Assembly: GCF_000372725.1 (NCBI RefSeq)
Contig: NW_005200333.1
Coordinates: 139,288 to 203,287, forward strand
Direction of reading: 5' to 3'
Source of the DNA: Emiliania huxleyi CCMP1516
Taxonomy: Eukaryota > Haptophyta > Isochrysidales > Noelaerhabdaceae
Length of the DNA: 64,000 nt
Shown here: positions 22,175 to 33,707 of the stretch, in pieces
Layout: each line of letters starts with the position of its first letter
Numbering within the stretch: position 1 is the stretch's first letter
Translations under genes and position numbers: made by a program
The notes under the pieces: generated by a model
Seen by the model: the letters and a program-made list of their open reading frames with translations, nothing else
Databases searched by the model: none
What the model was told of the DNA's origin: nothing

Positions 22175-22768
22175 GCTGGATGGTACGGCTTTGGGTGTGG
22201 TGTGTGGTGTTCACTGCAGAGTGTGTTTCTTTTTCTGTTTGGCCCTCGCGGACACTCTGGCTCAGCAAAATATAGGGCTCACGGCTCACGCGCACTATAC
22301 TCTTGTCTCACGACCACTGCAGCCGTCCGAGCGCTTTGGCGACCTTCTTTCTCTTCTCTTCACTCACTTGCTTGCATGCAGCCAATCATCCGGCTCAGTC
22401 AGGGTGGAGACGGGAGCTGCGGGGAGGTAGGTAGGGGGTGGGTGTGTGTGTGTGGGGGGGGGGGGGGGGGGGCTCTGCAAGGAGTGAGTCAAGCGCTGCG
22501 CGCCCACATAGCAGGCTGTTGAGTGGGCGAAGCGTGCATTAGGTTGAAGACAAAGTAACTGCTACGGCAAACATGCCTACATGGACACATCGTGCCGAGC
22601 GGCCCGAGGTCTCGCGGATCCCGGATCTGGCCAAAATTAGTCAAAAAAAAAACTGTTTCAGTCGTTTCAAAGAAGGGAAAAATACCGCCAGCAGACGCGC
22701 ATCCCCGCCCTGGTCGTCCGTCGCGCTGCGCGCCAAAGACTAACCTTTGGGCACAGCGACCGGGTTGC
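22175..22768. other. Spacer with a poly-G tract, no gene recognised
   Basis: Upstream of the RING/Sel1 start. Contains tgtgtgtgtggggg leading into about 20 Gs (22447-22472) and mixed A/T-rich stretches. Presumably the promoter of the minus-strand gene; no motif assigned. Confidence 0.35.
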
Positions 22769-23278
22769 TCGAATGTTTCGAGCCCTAGTGTTCGAGCCCT
22801 GGAAGAAAGTGAGTCGCACAGGCTACGCGCCCACCGTGGGACTGTTGTGAGGAGTATATCGTCATGCAGCTGTGCCACACCTACGACCTAGCACAAACAT
22901 CGGCAAAGTCCAAAGAAGTCGGGAACTTGGACCTCTCCTCTTTTTCTTCACAGCGCAGCACCGAAGCATCTAGGCCCACGAGACGCTTGCACTCGCGCGG
23001 CTCTCTCCGCTCTCCCCTCGCCGTGTTCGGGTATGTCGTGCATCGGCATCGACGTCGGCTACGCCAACGGAGGCGCGCAGCCTCTAAACACCGCTCGGCC
23101 TCACTCGGCTCAGCCGTGAGAACGCGCGAACTCAGAATCGTCTCCGCGCGTCCACAGTTGTCGCGATCGCCCGGCGCGGCGCCATTGACATCCTTGCTTG
23201 ACAATGAGGTGTCCAAACGGGCCACAGGCACAGCGTGAGCATCTCCCGGCCGCACCCTCGTCCTTCTCCGCGCATTGG
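22769..23278 (+). pseudogene. Truncated copy of the HSP110 promoter, exon 1 and exon 2
   Basis: This segment matches 35323-35815 almost base for base, from tcgaatgtttcgagccctag through exon 1 (MSCIGIDVGYANGG at 23034) and exon 2 (TTGTCGCGATCGCCC...). It carries small insertions in exon 2 and stops matching in intron 2 (tccttctccgcg). No exon 3-6 follows. A young, incomplete segmental duplicate of the HSP110 gene. Confidence 0.85.
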
Positions 23279-23616
23279 GCAGCACACAGAGGCGTGAGGT
23301 GTGTGTCGTGCCACGGCGACGAAAGCGATCGGCATGCCTCCGGGTTGCGGCGGGCGCCCAATGGCGGCGACCGCCGGACGTTACAATTATAACGGTAATT
23401 CATAACATCGAAGGCTAAGCTCAATAAAAACGATGTGCCCCCCCGGCCCCCGTTGCGGCGCTGCAGGCGCTCGCTCGCTCGAGAGACGGCGGGCGGAGGA
23501 GCGGGTGGAGAGACAGGCGGAGAGGTGCGACGAGGCGCAGCGGTCAGCCTTGGCGTGAGGAGGTCCGCAGGCGGACTGCCAGGTGACTCTATTAGCGTTA
23601 CGGTACCTTCGGCGCG

Positions 23617-24330
23617 CTTGCCGAGGTGAGCGGCACCGTCGGCCTGATCACCTCGGACGACGCTCAAGCGTCGCGTCTCAGACCTTCACGTTCATGCTCT
23701 CGGGCGTGGACTCGGGGTGCAAGGACGGTGCCGGCGACGCACACAACTCGTGCGGTCTCCACATCCACCAAGGTGGCTCGTGCAAAGAGGACGCGCTCGG
23801 CCACTTCTTCAACGCGTCGCGAAGCGACGGCTCCTTCGACCCGTGAGCGCCGATCGTCTACAAGACGACGGACGACTTCACCTTTGGCGAGTTCACCGTT
23901 CTGACGGGCCTCCCTGCGCACCAGATTGACGGAAGGACGTTCGTTGTGCACGATTTCGAGGGGAGGGGGATCGCCTGCTCGCGGATCGCAGGCCCGGCCG
24001 ACGAGCAAGGCGGGCAACGCCGCCTCCAGCTGGCGGAGCCACACGAGGAGAAGAAGAAGGCCAGCCACTTCTTGGGGGTCCGACTTCATCTGCCCAATCA
24101 CGACCGAGGTGATGAGCGACCCGGTGATGCCGGCGGCGGACGGCCATTCCTACGAGCGGAAGCAGATCGAGCGCTGGCTCGCGACCAAGTCGACGAGCCC
24201 GATGACGGGCGAGGCGCTCCAGCACATGCACACCTTCCCAAACCACGCGCTGCGCCGGCAGAGTTTCGAGAGTGGCAAGAGGCGCATTGAGCGGTTCGTC
24301 GCGCGTCCGCGCTGCGTCCGCGTTCTGGGC
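23617..24330 (+). pseudogene. Decayed Cu/Zn-SOD-like domain followed by a U-box
   Basis: One frame gives TFTFMLSGVDSGC and then CGLHIHQGGSCKEDALGHFF, matching the copper-binding HxH loop of the Cu/Zn superoxide dismutase family. After an in-frame stop (about 23845) the same frame continues with KTTDDFTFGEF, then DGRTFVVHDFEGRGIACSR, the family's C-terminal 'VVHD...GxRIAC' end. Shortly after, another frame encodes a U-box: DFICPITTEVMSDPVM, DGHSYERKQIERWL, SPMTGEAL, PNHALR. The upstream start of the SOD part is also out of frame. Unrecognised introns could explain some breaks, but together they suggest decay. An SOD-U-box fusion would be unusual. Confidence 0.55.
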
Positions 24331-24606
24331 GCGGGGTGGCCGTCGTTAATAATTCTTTTCGCAACCGAACCGGTGTGTAACCGCAGCAGCGCCTTCTCCC
24401 CAGAACAGCGCACGAGCAGACGAGATACTCTCATCACTGCACGCCCCGAGGCCGAGCTCTCTCAGTCACAAACGAGTCAGAGAGTGAGTCGGGACCCGCA
24501 CAGACCCAGAGAATCCCTCCAGTGTAGCACTACGCTCCCTCCCTCCCTCCCTCTCCCCCCCCTAAGGGCCCCGGTCGCCACTGCGCTGCGTCCTTTTTGC
24601 GCGCGG
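24331..24606. other. Short spacer between the U-box region and ankyrin gene 2
   Basis: No protein-like frame. Contains aattcttttcgcaaccg (24353), a variant of the window's recurrent A/T motif, and a ccctccctccct tract (24536-24555). Confidence 0.35.
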
Positions 24607-26910
24607 CTAGGCCGCCTCCGCCCTGGCCCTCTCAGCGGCCGCTGACGCGCGCCTCGCCTTGGCGGCAGCGACCGCCGCCTCAGCCGTCGTCGCTGCTTCC
24701 TCTGCCGCCGCTGCTGCTGCCTCTGCCGCCGCCGCTGCTGCCGCTGCTGCACCTGCCGCTGCTGCCGCCTGCGCCGTCGCAACGGCCGCCTCCTCCTCCG
24801 CCGCGGCCGCCTCCTCCTCTGCCGCTGTCAGAGCGTCCGCCTCGGCTTCCGCCTCCCGGCGCGCCTCCGCTGCCACCAAGGCTGCCTCCTCACCCGCCTC
24901 CGCTGTCTCCTCCTCGCTCCCCTCACTCGCCGCCTCGGCCTCCTCTCCCAACGCCTCGGCCAACCCCTCGACCGACGTCTCCGCCGTGATGCCGTACCGA
25001 ATCCGCTCCTCGTGGAGCGTCTCGAGAAGCCTGATCAATCCCTCCCTGTCCAGCTTCGCGGGCTTGGCTGCGGCTGCCTCTGACGGCGCCTCGGACTCCT
25101 GCGACGGCCCAGCGCCGCCGCTCCCGCCGCCCTTCTTCTTCTTCTTCTTGCCCTTCTTGCCCTTGCCGCGCTTCTCCGCCTCGACCTCCGCCAGCAGCTC
25201 CTCGGCGTGCCGCGCCGCCTCCGCCTCCGCCACCGCCCGCTCCGCCGCCCTCTCCGCCGCCCCCGCAGCCCACGCCGCCTTCTTCGCCACCGCCTCGGCC
25301 GCTGCCACGGCCGCCGCATGCTCCTCGAGAGCGCGCACGCACTCGGCGTTGCCCCCCTCCTTGGCAATCTGCAGCGCCGTGTGTCCACTCACCGTGCGAA
25401 GCTTCGTGTCGGCGCCCGCCCGCAGCAGGCAGAGGAGAGCAGCGGGGTGTCCCATGCTGGCGGCGAACATCAGCGCGGTCTCGCCGTCATTGTCCTGCTG
25501 GTTGATCTCCGCGCCGTGCTGCAACAGCAGCTCGGCCTCCCGCTCGTGGCCTTCCTGGGCGGCGAACATCAGCGCGGTGAGGCCGACGCTGTCCTGCAGG
25601 TTGATCGAAGCGCCACGCTGCAGCAACGCCACGGCCAGCCGCTCGTGGCCGTAGAAGGCGGCGCCCATCAGCAGCGTAATGCCGCTCACACCCTTATGAG
25701 TGAAAGTCGCGTCCACCCGCCCGCCGCCGTCGAGCCACGCCAGCACCGCCTCGTCGCCTTGCATAGCCGCCTCCACGATCTCGTCGGGGACGGCGTCCTC
25801 GCCCGTTCCGCTCTCCATGCCGCTAGAAGAGGACGAGGCAGTTGGTGCCGCCGCCGCCCCCTTGCCCGAGGCGGCACTGCCGTCCGCCCCCGCGCCGCCC
25901 GCCTCGCCGATGTCCTCGGGAACAGGCCCGCTGCTGCCGCCCTCGCCGCCCGCCTCGACCGCCGCCGCGCCGCGCCTCGCCGCCGCCACCTCGCCGAGAA
26001 ACGTCTTGACGGCGGCGACGCACTCAGTGTGGCCCTTCTGTTTGGCGATCTGCAGTGCCGTCTTGTCGTCCGCAGTGCGCAGCGCCATGTCTGCGCCCGC
26101 CCGCAGAAGCTGGAGCACGACGGCAGGGCGGTCGTAGCAGGCGGCGTTCGCGAGCGCAGTGTAGCCGTCGCTTTCCTGCAGGTCGAACTCTGCCCCGTGC
26201 CGTAGAAGCGAGTCGATCACGCGCTCGTGGCCTTGGGCGGCGGCGAACATCAGCGCGGTGCGGCCGAGGCTGTTCTGCAGGTTGACCTCCGCCCCGTGCC
26301 GCAGCAGCGTCTCGGCCATCTGCACGTGGCCGTGGTGGGCGGCGAACATTAGCGCGGTGGCGCTGCCGCTGGTTTGCAGGTTGGTCTCCGCGCCGCGCTG
26401 CAGCAGCGTCTCGACCACCTGCACGTAGCCTTGTTGGGCGGCGACGATCAGCGCGGTGTAGCCGCCGCTCTCCTGCAGGTTGACCTCTGCACCGTGCATC
26501 AGCAGCGTCTCGACCACCTGCACGTGGCCTTGGTGGGCGGCGGCAATCAGCGCCGCAAGGCCTTTGCTGTTTTGCGCATCCGGCTTCGCGCCCCGCTTCA
26601 GCAGAACCTCGACCAGCTGCTTGTGACCGTGATCGGCGGCGATCAGCAGGAGCGCACAGCCACTCGCACCGCGCTCGCACGTTGCATCAACCCGCCCGTC
26701 CCCGGCGAGCCACGTCTGCACCACGCTCACCTTGCCGTTCGCCGCCGCTGCTTGGATCTTTTTCGGCAGCGCGAGCGGCGCAGCCTGTGACGCCGTTGAA
26801 GCGCATCCGCGCCGGGACGCGGTCCCGGCTGAGCCAGCCTTTGTTCGGCCGGGCATGTGCCAGTTTTGGGGGCTCGGTGGGGGGAGGTGCAGGGCCCCTA
26901 CTCCAGCCAA
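24607..26910 (-). CDS. Ankyrin-repeat protein with Ala/Glu-rich coiled-coil tail (ankyrin gene 2)
   Basis: A single exon of up to 767 aa. The likely start is the internal ATG at 26856 (MPGRTKAGS), because the paralogue at 51462-53519 has a matching MPGPPS start. A first ankyrin array covers about residues 50-290 (units like GYTALIVAAQQGYVQVVETL). A Gly/Ser-rich linker and a second array follow (about 390-545). Then a charged helix, the tract GKKGKKKKKKGGG, a conserved block LIRLLETLHEERIRYGITAE, and a long Ala/Glu coiled coil to the stop. The lack of signal or TM segments suggests a cytoplasmic or nuclear scaffold. Partners unknown. Confidence 0.85.
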   Translation of the reverse strand: MAGVGALHLPPPSPQNWHMPGRTKAGSAGTASRRGCASTASQAAPLALPKKIQAAAANGKVSVVQTWLAGDGRVDATCERGASGCALLLIAADHGHKQLVEVLLKRGAKPDAQNSKGLAALIAAAHQGHVQVVETLLMHGAEVNLQESGGYTALIVAAQQGYVQVVETLLQRGAETNLQTSGSATALMFAAHHGHVQMAETLLRHGAEVNLQNSLGRTALMFAAAQGHERVIDSLLRHGAEFDLQESDGYTALANAACYDRPAVVLQLLRAGADMALRTADDKTALQIAKQKGHTECVAAVKTFLGEVAAARRGAAAVEAGGEGGSSGPVPEDIGEAGGAGADGSAASGKGAAAAPTASSSSSGMESGTGEDAVPDEIVEAAMQGDEAVLAWLDGGGRVDATFTHKGVSGITLLMGAAFYGHERLAVALLQRGASINLQDSVGLTALMFAAQEGHEREAELLLQHGAEINQQDNDGETALMFAASMGHPAALLCLLRAGADTKLRTVSGHTALQIAKEGGNAECVRALEEHAAAVAAAEAVAKKAAWAAGAAERAAERAVAEAEAARHAEELLAEVEAEKRGKGKKGKKKKKKGGGSGGAGPSQESEAPSEAAAAKPAKLDREGLIRLLETLHEERIRYGITAETSVEGLAEALGEEAEAASEGSEEETAEAGEEAALVAAEARREAEAEADALTAAEEEAAAAEEEAAVATAQAAAAAGAAAAAAAAAEAAAAAAEEAATTAEAAVAAAKARRASAAAERARAEAA

Positions 26911-28349
26911 ACCTACCCAGGATTAGCGTTCTCGGCTCACCTACGCTTCCACGTGAAAACAGCCTAAGCCCCTCCTGCTCGCCACCGTGATGCCGCGGCC
27001 TCGGTCCGGCTCGCCAGCGCCGTCGTCCGGGCCCACGGCCGGCACGCCGTCATATTTTCTCGTCGATTCCGCGCGCTCGGCGACCACCGCGGCGCCTCCG
27101 AAAGCGCCGTTTCGACACGCTGCAGCCGCGGGCCGCGGCACCTCAACTCAGCGCTTCTCGCGCCGCGTCAGAGGTGCTCCGATCGTGCACGCGGGTCGGT
27201 TCGGCACGTTGCGTGCGGGTTATTCCTGTATTCGCACTCGCTGCGCCTCGTATCTGCCTTCGACGGCCCGATTCCTCGTAGCCTGCGGTAAGCCTGCGGC
27301 CCCACCTGCGCCGCTGCGTGACTCTCTCGCGGCCCACCGCCCACCCGCACGCCGTTCGCCCCCCGCACAGTCGCTTGCTGGAGCCTCGCCGCACGGGCGG
27401 TCCTGCGTCTCGGCCACCTCGACTCACCGCGAGCCCGCTCCGCACCTCCCGCGCGCGTGTCTGCCGGCACGGCGTGGCGGGCAAGGCTGCGCTGCGACCG
27501 GTGATTTGTCGCGTCCTTGGCACACGCACCCCGGCCCTCCGCAGCCCGCGCTCGCACGCCGGACGCTTGGTTCTCTCCCGTCTTCCCGGCGCCGACGACC
27601 GTCTGCTCGCGAAAGATCCAGGCACACGCGTCGATCGCCCGACTCTGCTCGCTCACGTGTCTGACGCCCGCTCTGCCGCCTGCTCACTCCGGAGAGGCGA
27701 GCGCCGCCCTCTCCGCTCTCCGCAGGGCGGTGCCGCCCCCATCAACCAAGCTCCGCCGACCTAGCAGACACGCGTGTGAGCTTGCCTGTGTGTCCACTGG
27801 TGCAGCAGTGCTGACGAGCAGCCTGCAGGTCTCGGGTGAGTCTCAGTTGCAGAACATTGAATCGTGTGGCAGCCGAGTTGGCTGAGTGAAGAGTGTCTAG
27901 TAGGTAGGTAGAAAGGTGAAGAACAGCCAGGCTCGGACTGGACACCAACGCGGTATGGGTGGACACAAGACAGATGATGACGACACGCACGAGCGACACA
28001 CAGACACAAACAAGCTCACAAGACACACAGCCAGCTGGCTGCCACACACCCTGAGTTGGCGTACACATAACTCAGGGCCACATCCTGAGAGAGATTTATG
28101 AGAGTCGTGATTTCTTTCACTAGTCTGTGTCACTCCAATATGACCATCTCTCTCTCTCTCCGTCTACGAGTATCGAGCTTTGTTGTGTTAATGTGTTTTG
28201 GGAATATCTCGGACAACCGGTAAAAAGAAAAGACAAAGCCGGCGCCGCGACAAGTCGAGACAAGCTCGCATAGAGAGCCCGCCTGCTTGTGCTTCGCCGT
28301 CGCCTCCTCCGTGATCGGCGTCAATCGTCGCCTTTGTGCCGCACTAGAG
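26911..28349. other. Long intergenic region, no convincing gene
   Basis: About 1.4 kb. Open frames at 26987-27764 run on all strands because the DNA is GC-rich and stop-poor; their Arg/Pro/Ala composition and lack of motifs argue against coding. The last 250 bp are AT-richer and lie upstream of the ATG at 28350, so they may hold its promoter. Confidence 0.45.
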
Positions 28350-31105
28350 ATGAGCGAGGCTGCAGAGCGATCGTCGGCGGACGACGAAAACACTGACCTC
28401 TCCGCTCCGCCGCCGGTGCTGAGGCTGGATATCGGAGGCGGCACCGTGGAGCTCCGTGTGCACAATGTGGGCGTGCAGTCGCCGCCTTTCGAGATCGTCC
28501 CTGACGGCTCTTCCTTCCGCATGAACGGCACGCAGTATGTGCGCGCACAGGAAGGCAGTGTTCAGCACTTGGCGGCTCGGGAGGTAATCTCGCTGAGCGC
28601 GGTTGCGTCTCTGGTGTTCAATGCACCAAAGGGGAGCTTCTCCACTACCACTGAGCTCCTCTTGCCAAACATCGGGCGCAAGGCCTTCAACAATGGCTGC
28701 AGTGGGCAGATGCAGTACTTTGCCTTGGTCGAGTACCCTGTGGGCCACGTGCAGCTGCAGCCGGTCGTGACTCTCGAGCAGCTCACCCTCGTCCTGCTGC
28801 ACCCGCCGAGCAAGAGCAAGTTCGCAGGCAAAGCCGGGGGCGGCCTCAGCGCTTCGGGTGTGTCGCTGCTGGAGTCGCTGTTCACGAGCGGCAGCCTGAA
28901 GCTCTCTCTGGGCGGCGCAGCCGGCGGGGCGGCCGACGATGGCGGCTTGGCGGGGCTCGAGCCCGGCGAGGCATGGGACTGCATTGAGGCGTATGTCGAC
29001 TCGCTGACCGGCGACACGCGCGGTACGATGCTCGCCAAGATGCGCGACTTCCTCGCGAGCGGCGCGGGCGGCTTCTCTGGCGGCTACTCGACGGCGTCGC
29101 TGCCGGAGCGCAAGCGGCGGCTCGCTGCCGTCTGGGATGCGATCCGGTCCGCTTGTGCGCCGGGGCAGACGCAGGAGCTCGAGTCGCTGTCGGACTCGCT
29201 CGGCCAGGTGAACTCGTCGTACGCCGACGCCGCCGACCCGTCCGCGCACCTCGTCAGCGACGACGTCATCGAGGGCTGCGTCGGATTGCTCGTCTACCAC
29301 TCGCAGGTGGCGGCGGCCGTCCTGCGGCACCCCACCATGGCGTCGAAGCTCCGCGAGTCGCGCGCCGAGGCCCTCGCCCCGCTGCTGGCAGCGGCGCGCC
29401 GACAGGTGCGGCGTGCCCTCGCACCTCCCTCCCGCGCCCCGCCACTCTCTCTCGGGTCGGCCTCTCCTCTCGCTACGGTCACTCTGCAGCGACTACTCTC
29501 TCTCTCCCCTGGCCCTCGGCGTCCCCGCCCTCCCGGCGCCTCGACGCTCCGCGCTCACCTCCGCCCACCCCACCCCCTCACGCGCAGCCCACCCTGATCC
29601 TCAAGCTCCTCTTCAACCTCTCCGACCGGTCCATTCAGTCCCTCATCCCCGTCATCCTCGCGCCGATTGTGGACGCGCTCGACCTGCGCGGCGAGCGGCT
29701 CCTCTCAACGCCGGAGGAGGTCCGCGAGGCGATGAGAGAGGCGAAGCAGGTCCGCGAGGCGATGAGAGGGAGTGTACGAGCCCGTCTACGGCGAGGGCGG
29801 CGCGGTGTGCGTGTGCGTCGACGGCCGCAAGGCGTTCGAGCGCCTGATGGGCACCGACGACGAGCCGTCCCAGTACCGCAGGCTCTGCACGCCGTCCCTA
29901 GCCAAGTGCCAGCAGTACCCGAACGGCGTCAGCACGTGGGCGACCACCTTTGACGGCGTCAAGGTGGCGAGGCGGACGCACACGTCGCCGCTGGTGGCGC
30001 GCAACGCCGCGTGCCGGCTTCTCACGAACTCCACACGTCCCCTGCTCGTGCTCGCGTTGCCCAACGTCAACGACAAGAAGACGTCGGAGCTCAAGTGGCT
30101 CTACTCGAGCGAGCAGCGGCAACAGCTCCTGCTAGCGATCGAGTCGGACGTGCACCTTGAGGCGCTGCTGCAGGTGCAGGGCACCACCCACTCGACTTTG
30201 GCGAGCGTGCCGACGCCGGCTGGCTTCGACGCGACGATGCACGACGCGATCATGAAGAGCCTCAACTTGCAGGGTGGGTACCCCGTCGCCAAGCCAGACG
30301 ATGAGGGGGGGATTGGTGGGGAGGCGCGCAAGCTCGTGGAGGCGGTCACGGAGCGCTTCCATGGGTACGAGTGGAACGAGGATTCGAGCCACTTTGTGGG
30401 GAAGGCGAGTGGGCAGGATTGGACACCGAGGTGGGAGGGCTCGCGCGGTGCCCCGCTCACGTGCAACAGCTGCGGCCGTTCCGTCGTCTTTGGCGACGAG
30501 AGCGAGTTGCCTGCGCTGAGGGGCAAGTGGCTGCTCTTGGAGGCCGACGTCCGCCCGCAGGATGCAACAGCGAACCCCTTCGATGACCCTCGGCACCACG
30601 CCAGGTGCACTTGCCGCTCTCTCCCCCACAGCCCCCCCCCCCCCCTCCCATCTCTGCCCCGGACCGCCACAGGTGCTACGTGTCAAAGATCCAGCCTAGC
30701 ATCAAGGCTGCGCTCGCCACGGCGAAGAGCCTTGAGGCGAGACGTGCCTCAGGCAAGGGAGCGCGCGGCGACGACGACGGCGGCGGAGTGGAGGCTGTCG
30801 AGGCGCCGGCAGCTGCGCCTCCGCCGGCCGCTCTGCCTCTTGCGGACGCGCCGCTGCCCGCCGCGGCAGCACCACAGGTGTGGCGCTGTACGTATGAAGG
30901 CTGCACATACAAGTCGACGAAGCTCATCAAAACCGGGCTGATGTTTGCGCACGGCCCAATGTCCCAGCGGTGCCCTGGCTCGAACAACCCGCAGTACCGC
31001 CCCAGCGCCTTGGCGGTGGTCTCGGCGGTCGTTGTTGGCGACGCCGCCGCTGGTGGCGGCCAGGTCACGCGCGGGGAAGTGGTGGTGGCCGCCACCGGTT
31101 CGTAG
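28350..31105 (+). CDS. Unknown 818-aa protein with a C-terminal Cys/His motif
   Basis: Four exons fit in frame: 28350-29405, 29588-29719, 29769-30604, 30673-31105. The introns are GT-AG; the second is only 49 bp and contains a 30-bp tandem duplication of coding-like sequence (ggtccgcgaggcgatgagag). The N-terminus is acidic, then LRLDIGGGTVELRVHNVG and a beta-rich region, then helical segments (AWDCIEAYVDSLTGD, ILKLLFNLSDRSIQSLIPVI). The C-terminal half has a Cys pair in LTCNSCGRSVVFGDE and, near the end, WRCTYEGCTYKSTKLI with HGPMSQRCPG, which could bind zinc. I cannot assign a family or function. Confidence 0.65.
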
Positions 31106-32626
31106 CGGTGACATGCGTGTGTTTCTTGCCTGTGCCATGGTGTGCGTGCGTGCGCGCGCGTGAGTGTGTGTGTTCGTGTGCGTGTGTGGGGCGTGTGTGT
31201 GTGTGGTGTGTGTGCAGACACTGTCTCGGAGACACCGCCTACGGCGCCTTAGAGCTTACTTTAGAGTGTGCTGTTGTTGTGCTGGCTGCTTGTTCGTCAG
31301 TAGTGACTTTCCTCTGTTTGTGGCCACCTTTGTTTCGGGTGTGCGCTGGAGCTTTCAATGTAGTCGGCCGCGCACATACGACGCACGCGCGTGACATCAT
31401 CCGTCGCCTGTCGCGACGAGTTGGCGACGGTCGCCGTCTCGCGATCTCTATACCTTCCTGTCTACCTCGCCCGCAGCGAGTACGACCTCGCGTGCGGGCA
31501 GGTTTGAGGACGCATGCGAGTAGAGATAGGCTCAGGCGCATGACGTACGCAGCGGGTACACCGCGCGCGTGTATGTGTATGTGTGTGTGTCCCTGTCTCT
31601 TATTTGTCTAAGGTCTGTCTCTGTTTGAGGTGGTCTCTCAGTGAGAGTCTATCTGAGGTGTCGCTCGGGTTGTTGCCTTAACTAGATAACATTCCCATAT
31701 TCTTTAATAGCGGCTAGTTTGTCACAACACGTGCCGCAAGACACGGCGCTTCCAATCAAGAAAGTCATTAGCGTGGACGCATCCTCGACGCGAAGAGCCA
31801 TGCAGTCACTCGAATTACTTGGACCTCTCCTGCAAGTAGAACGAAACATTCTTGGAGCTTCCCCCTACATGCAGGAACGCATCTCATCCGTGGCGACGCG
31901 CTGAGCCACCGAGCCGTACTCGGCCGCGCCGCCGCGTCGAGGCACGGGTCCCCCGCCAAGCAGCGACGCCGAAGCGTCGACCGATAGAGCGCCACGCCCA
32001 GCAGTATGGGCGTCGACCGCTCTCTCGAGCGGCCGCGTGGCAGTGCGTGGCGCGGGCGCCACGGGCGGCAAGCGTGGAGCCGCTGGAAGAGCCGGTGCGA
32101 GCCGTGGACGGCAGCCGCTCCCCACGTCGCCGAGAGAGGCTGCGGGAGAGGGCTCAGGAGGCCACCGGAGGCGCCGGGAGGCTCGGGAGGCGCTAAAAAG
32201 TGGCCCGGGCACCTCGCGCCACCCGTCTGGTGGGGCCGGGTGGGCTCAGGAATTAATCCAGGATTTTAAGGTGATCCACTACACCTGACCGAGAATTGGA
32301 TGTGTCGCTATATATATTCGGTAGCAGAAAGAGCCGAAAAGGAGGCCGGCAGGCCGATTCTGGCGGCGAGACGCGAAAAACGGGTGAGGGGCCGTTTCCT
32401 CACAGCAAAGACACAATGGGATCATGGGAGTATTCATGTGTGGCGATGCAGAAACGCGCACACACTCTATCAACAGCGCACAAAGCAGTCACGGTACACA
32501 AGAGAGCGAGCAGCAAGTTCAGTGCGCTGTGGCAGCAGCGTCAGCGCGCTGGGGGCGCCACCGGGGGCGCAAGCGCCTGGCGCTCCCGTGCCTGGCGCGC
32601 GCGCTTGAGTTTCGCGCGGTGGTTCT
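31106..32626. other. Intergenic, TG-rich start, no gene recognised
   Basis: 31130-31220 is rich in TG/CG dinucleotides next to the 3' end of the preceding gene. The remainder has only short frames without motifs. Confidence 0.4.
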
Positions 32627-33478
32627 TCATCCATCGGACCGCCTGCGCGGCAAGGGAGCGAGGGGATCAGCCTTCGATGCGGCCAGGGACGCGGTGGGAG
32701 CGCGTGTCGCCGCTGCGGTGGCGCGCGCTGCGACGGCGTGCACGCGGCGCACCGGCGCCGCGTCGCGTCGCGGCGCAGTGCTGGCGGCGTGCAGGCGGCG
32801 TGTCGGGGCGGGTGGCGGTGACGAGGTGCTGGGAGTGGCGGCGCGAGCGAGGCGGCGCGCGGTACGGAGGCGGTGGCAGCGCGGCGGCGTCGCGTCGGCG
32901 GTGGTAGCGCGGCGGAGCGGCCAAGGGGCGGGGCGGGGCGGGCGCGGGGGGCGGGGGGCGGGGGGCGGGGCGGGCTGGGGCGTGGCGCGCACAATGCTCG
33001 CATCGATTCCCATCATGTTGGGCGCCGTCAAGTGGCGGTAGTCGATCGTGCAGTTGCAGGCGGTGGGGCCGCACGGTCGTGCCTTGACTGGCCGCAGCGG
33101 CAAGTTCTTGTGGTCGACGCCGGTAGCCCGTCGTCGAGCGCAAATCTCCAGACGCTTTCGCGAGCTCTCGTAGAGAGTGTAGGCAAGCTTCAGAGTGCGC
33201 TCTTGGAAGCCGTCGAGGTCGAGGGCGAAGTTGAGATCGACGCGCGGATCGCCCCGCCTCGCTCGCGGAGCGAACTTGTGCCGGCGCGCACCGCCGCTCC
33301 GGAGCGGCGGGTCGGGCCGGCGAGTCGGCCGCAGAGGCGGCTCCCCGCCGATCGGATCGGCCGGCCGAGGGCGGACAGGAGCCTCGTTCAGGGTGGACGG
33401 GCCACGAGCCAACGGTGCGCCCCATCGCCGCGCCGCGGGGAGAGCGGCAGCGGCCGCGACCATCGCCCGACCGTCCAA
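32627..33478 (-). CDS. Hypothetical frame with one protein-like exon (about 33000-33300)
   Basis: Only the middle of this frame looks like protein: LNFALDLDGFQERTLKLAYT, then LYESSRKRLEICARRR, then NLPLRPVKARPCGPTACNCT. The flanks are Pro/Arg/Ala low complexity and may be intron or spacer. No domain recognised; treat as a possible exon. Confidence 0.3.
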   Translation of the reverse strand: MDGRAMVAAAAALPAARRWGAPLARGPSTLNEAPVRPRPADPIGGEPPLRPTRRPDPPLRSGGARRHKFAPRARRGDPRVDLNFALDLDGFQERTLKLAYTLYESSRKRLEICARRRATGVDHKNLPLRPVKARPCGPTACNCTIDYRHLTAPNMMGIDASIVRATPQPAPPPAPRPPRPPRPAPWPLRRATTADATPPRCHRLRTARRLARAATPSTSSPPPAPTRRLHAASTAPRRDAAPVRRVHAVAARATAAATRAPTASLAASKADPLAPLPRRRSDG

Positions 33479-33707
33479 AGCCTGCTAATCCACGCCGGAG
33501 GTTGGCTGGGAAAGGGTGGGTGGGAGCTGGCGAGGTACTTCCAGCCTGCTGTGGGAACTCTTTTTTTGGCATGGAGACGCAAGCCACAGGTTCAAAGCAC
33601 AGTGCGAAACTTGGTTGCAACCTGGTAAAAAGAGGCTCGCAGAGGTCGCAAGTGACCTCGAGTCAAAGTGGGACGCGGCCGCGCCCTGGAGGGCGAAGGG
33701 CGGCTGA

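Noticed and set aside
26987-27764. Several overlapping open frames on both strands
   Set aside because: GC-rich DNA is poor in stops; composition is Arg/Pro/Ala with no conserved text and no preferred strand.
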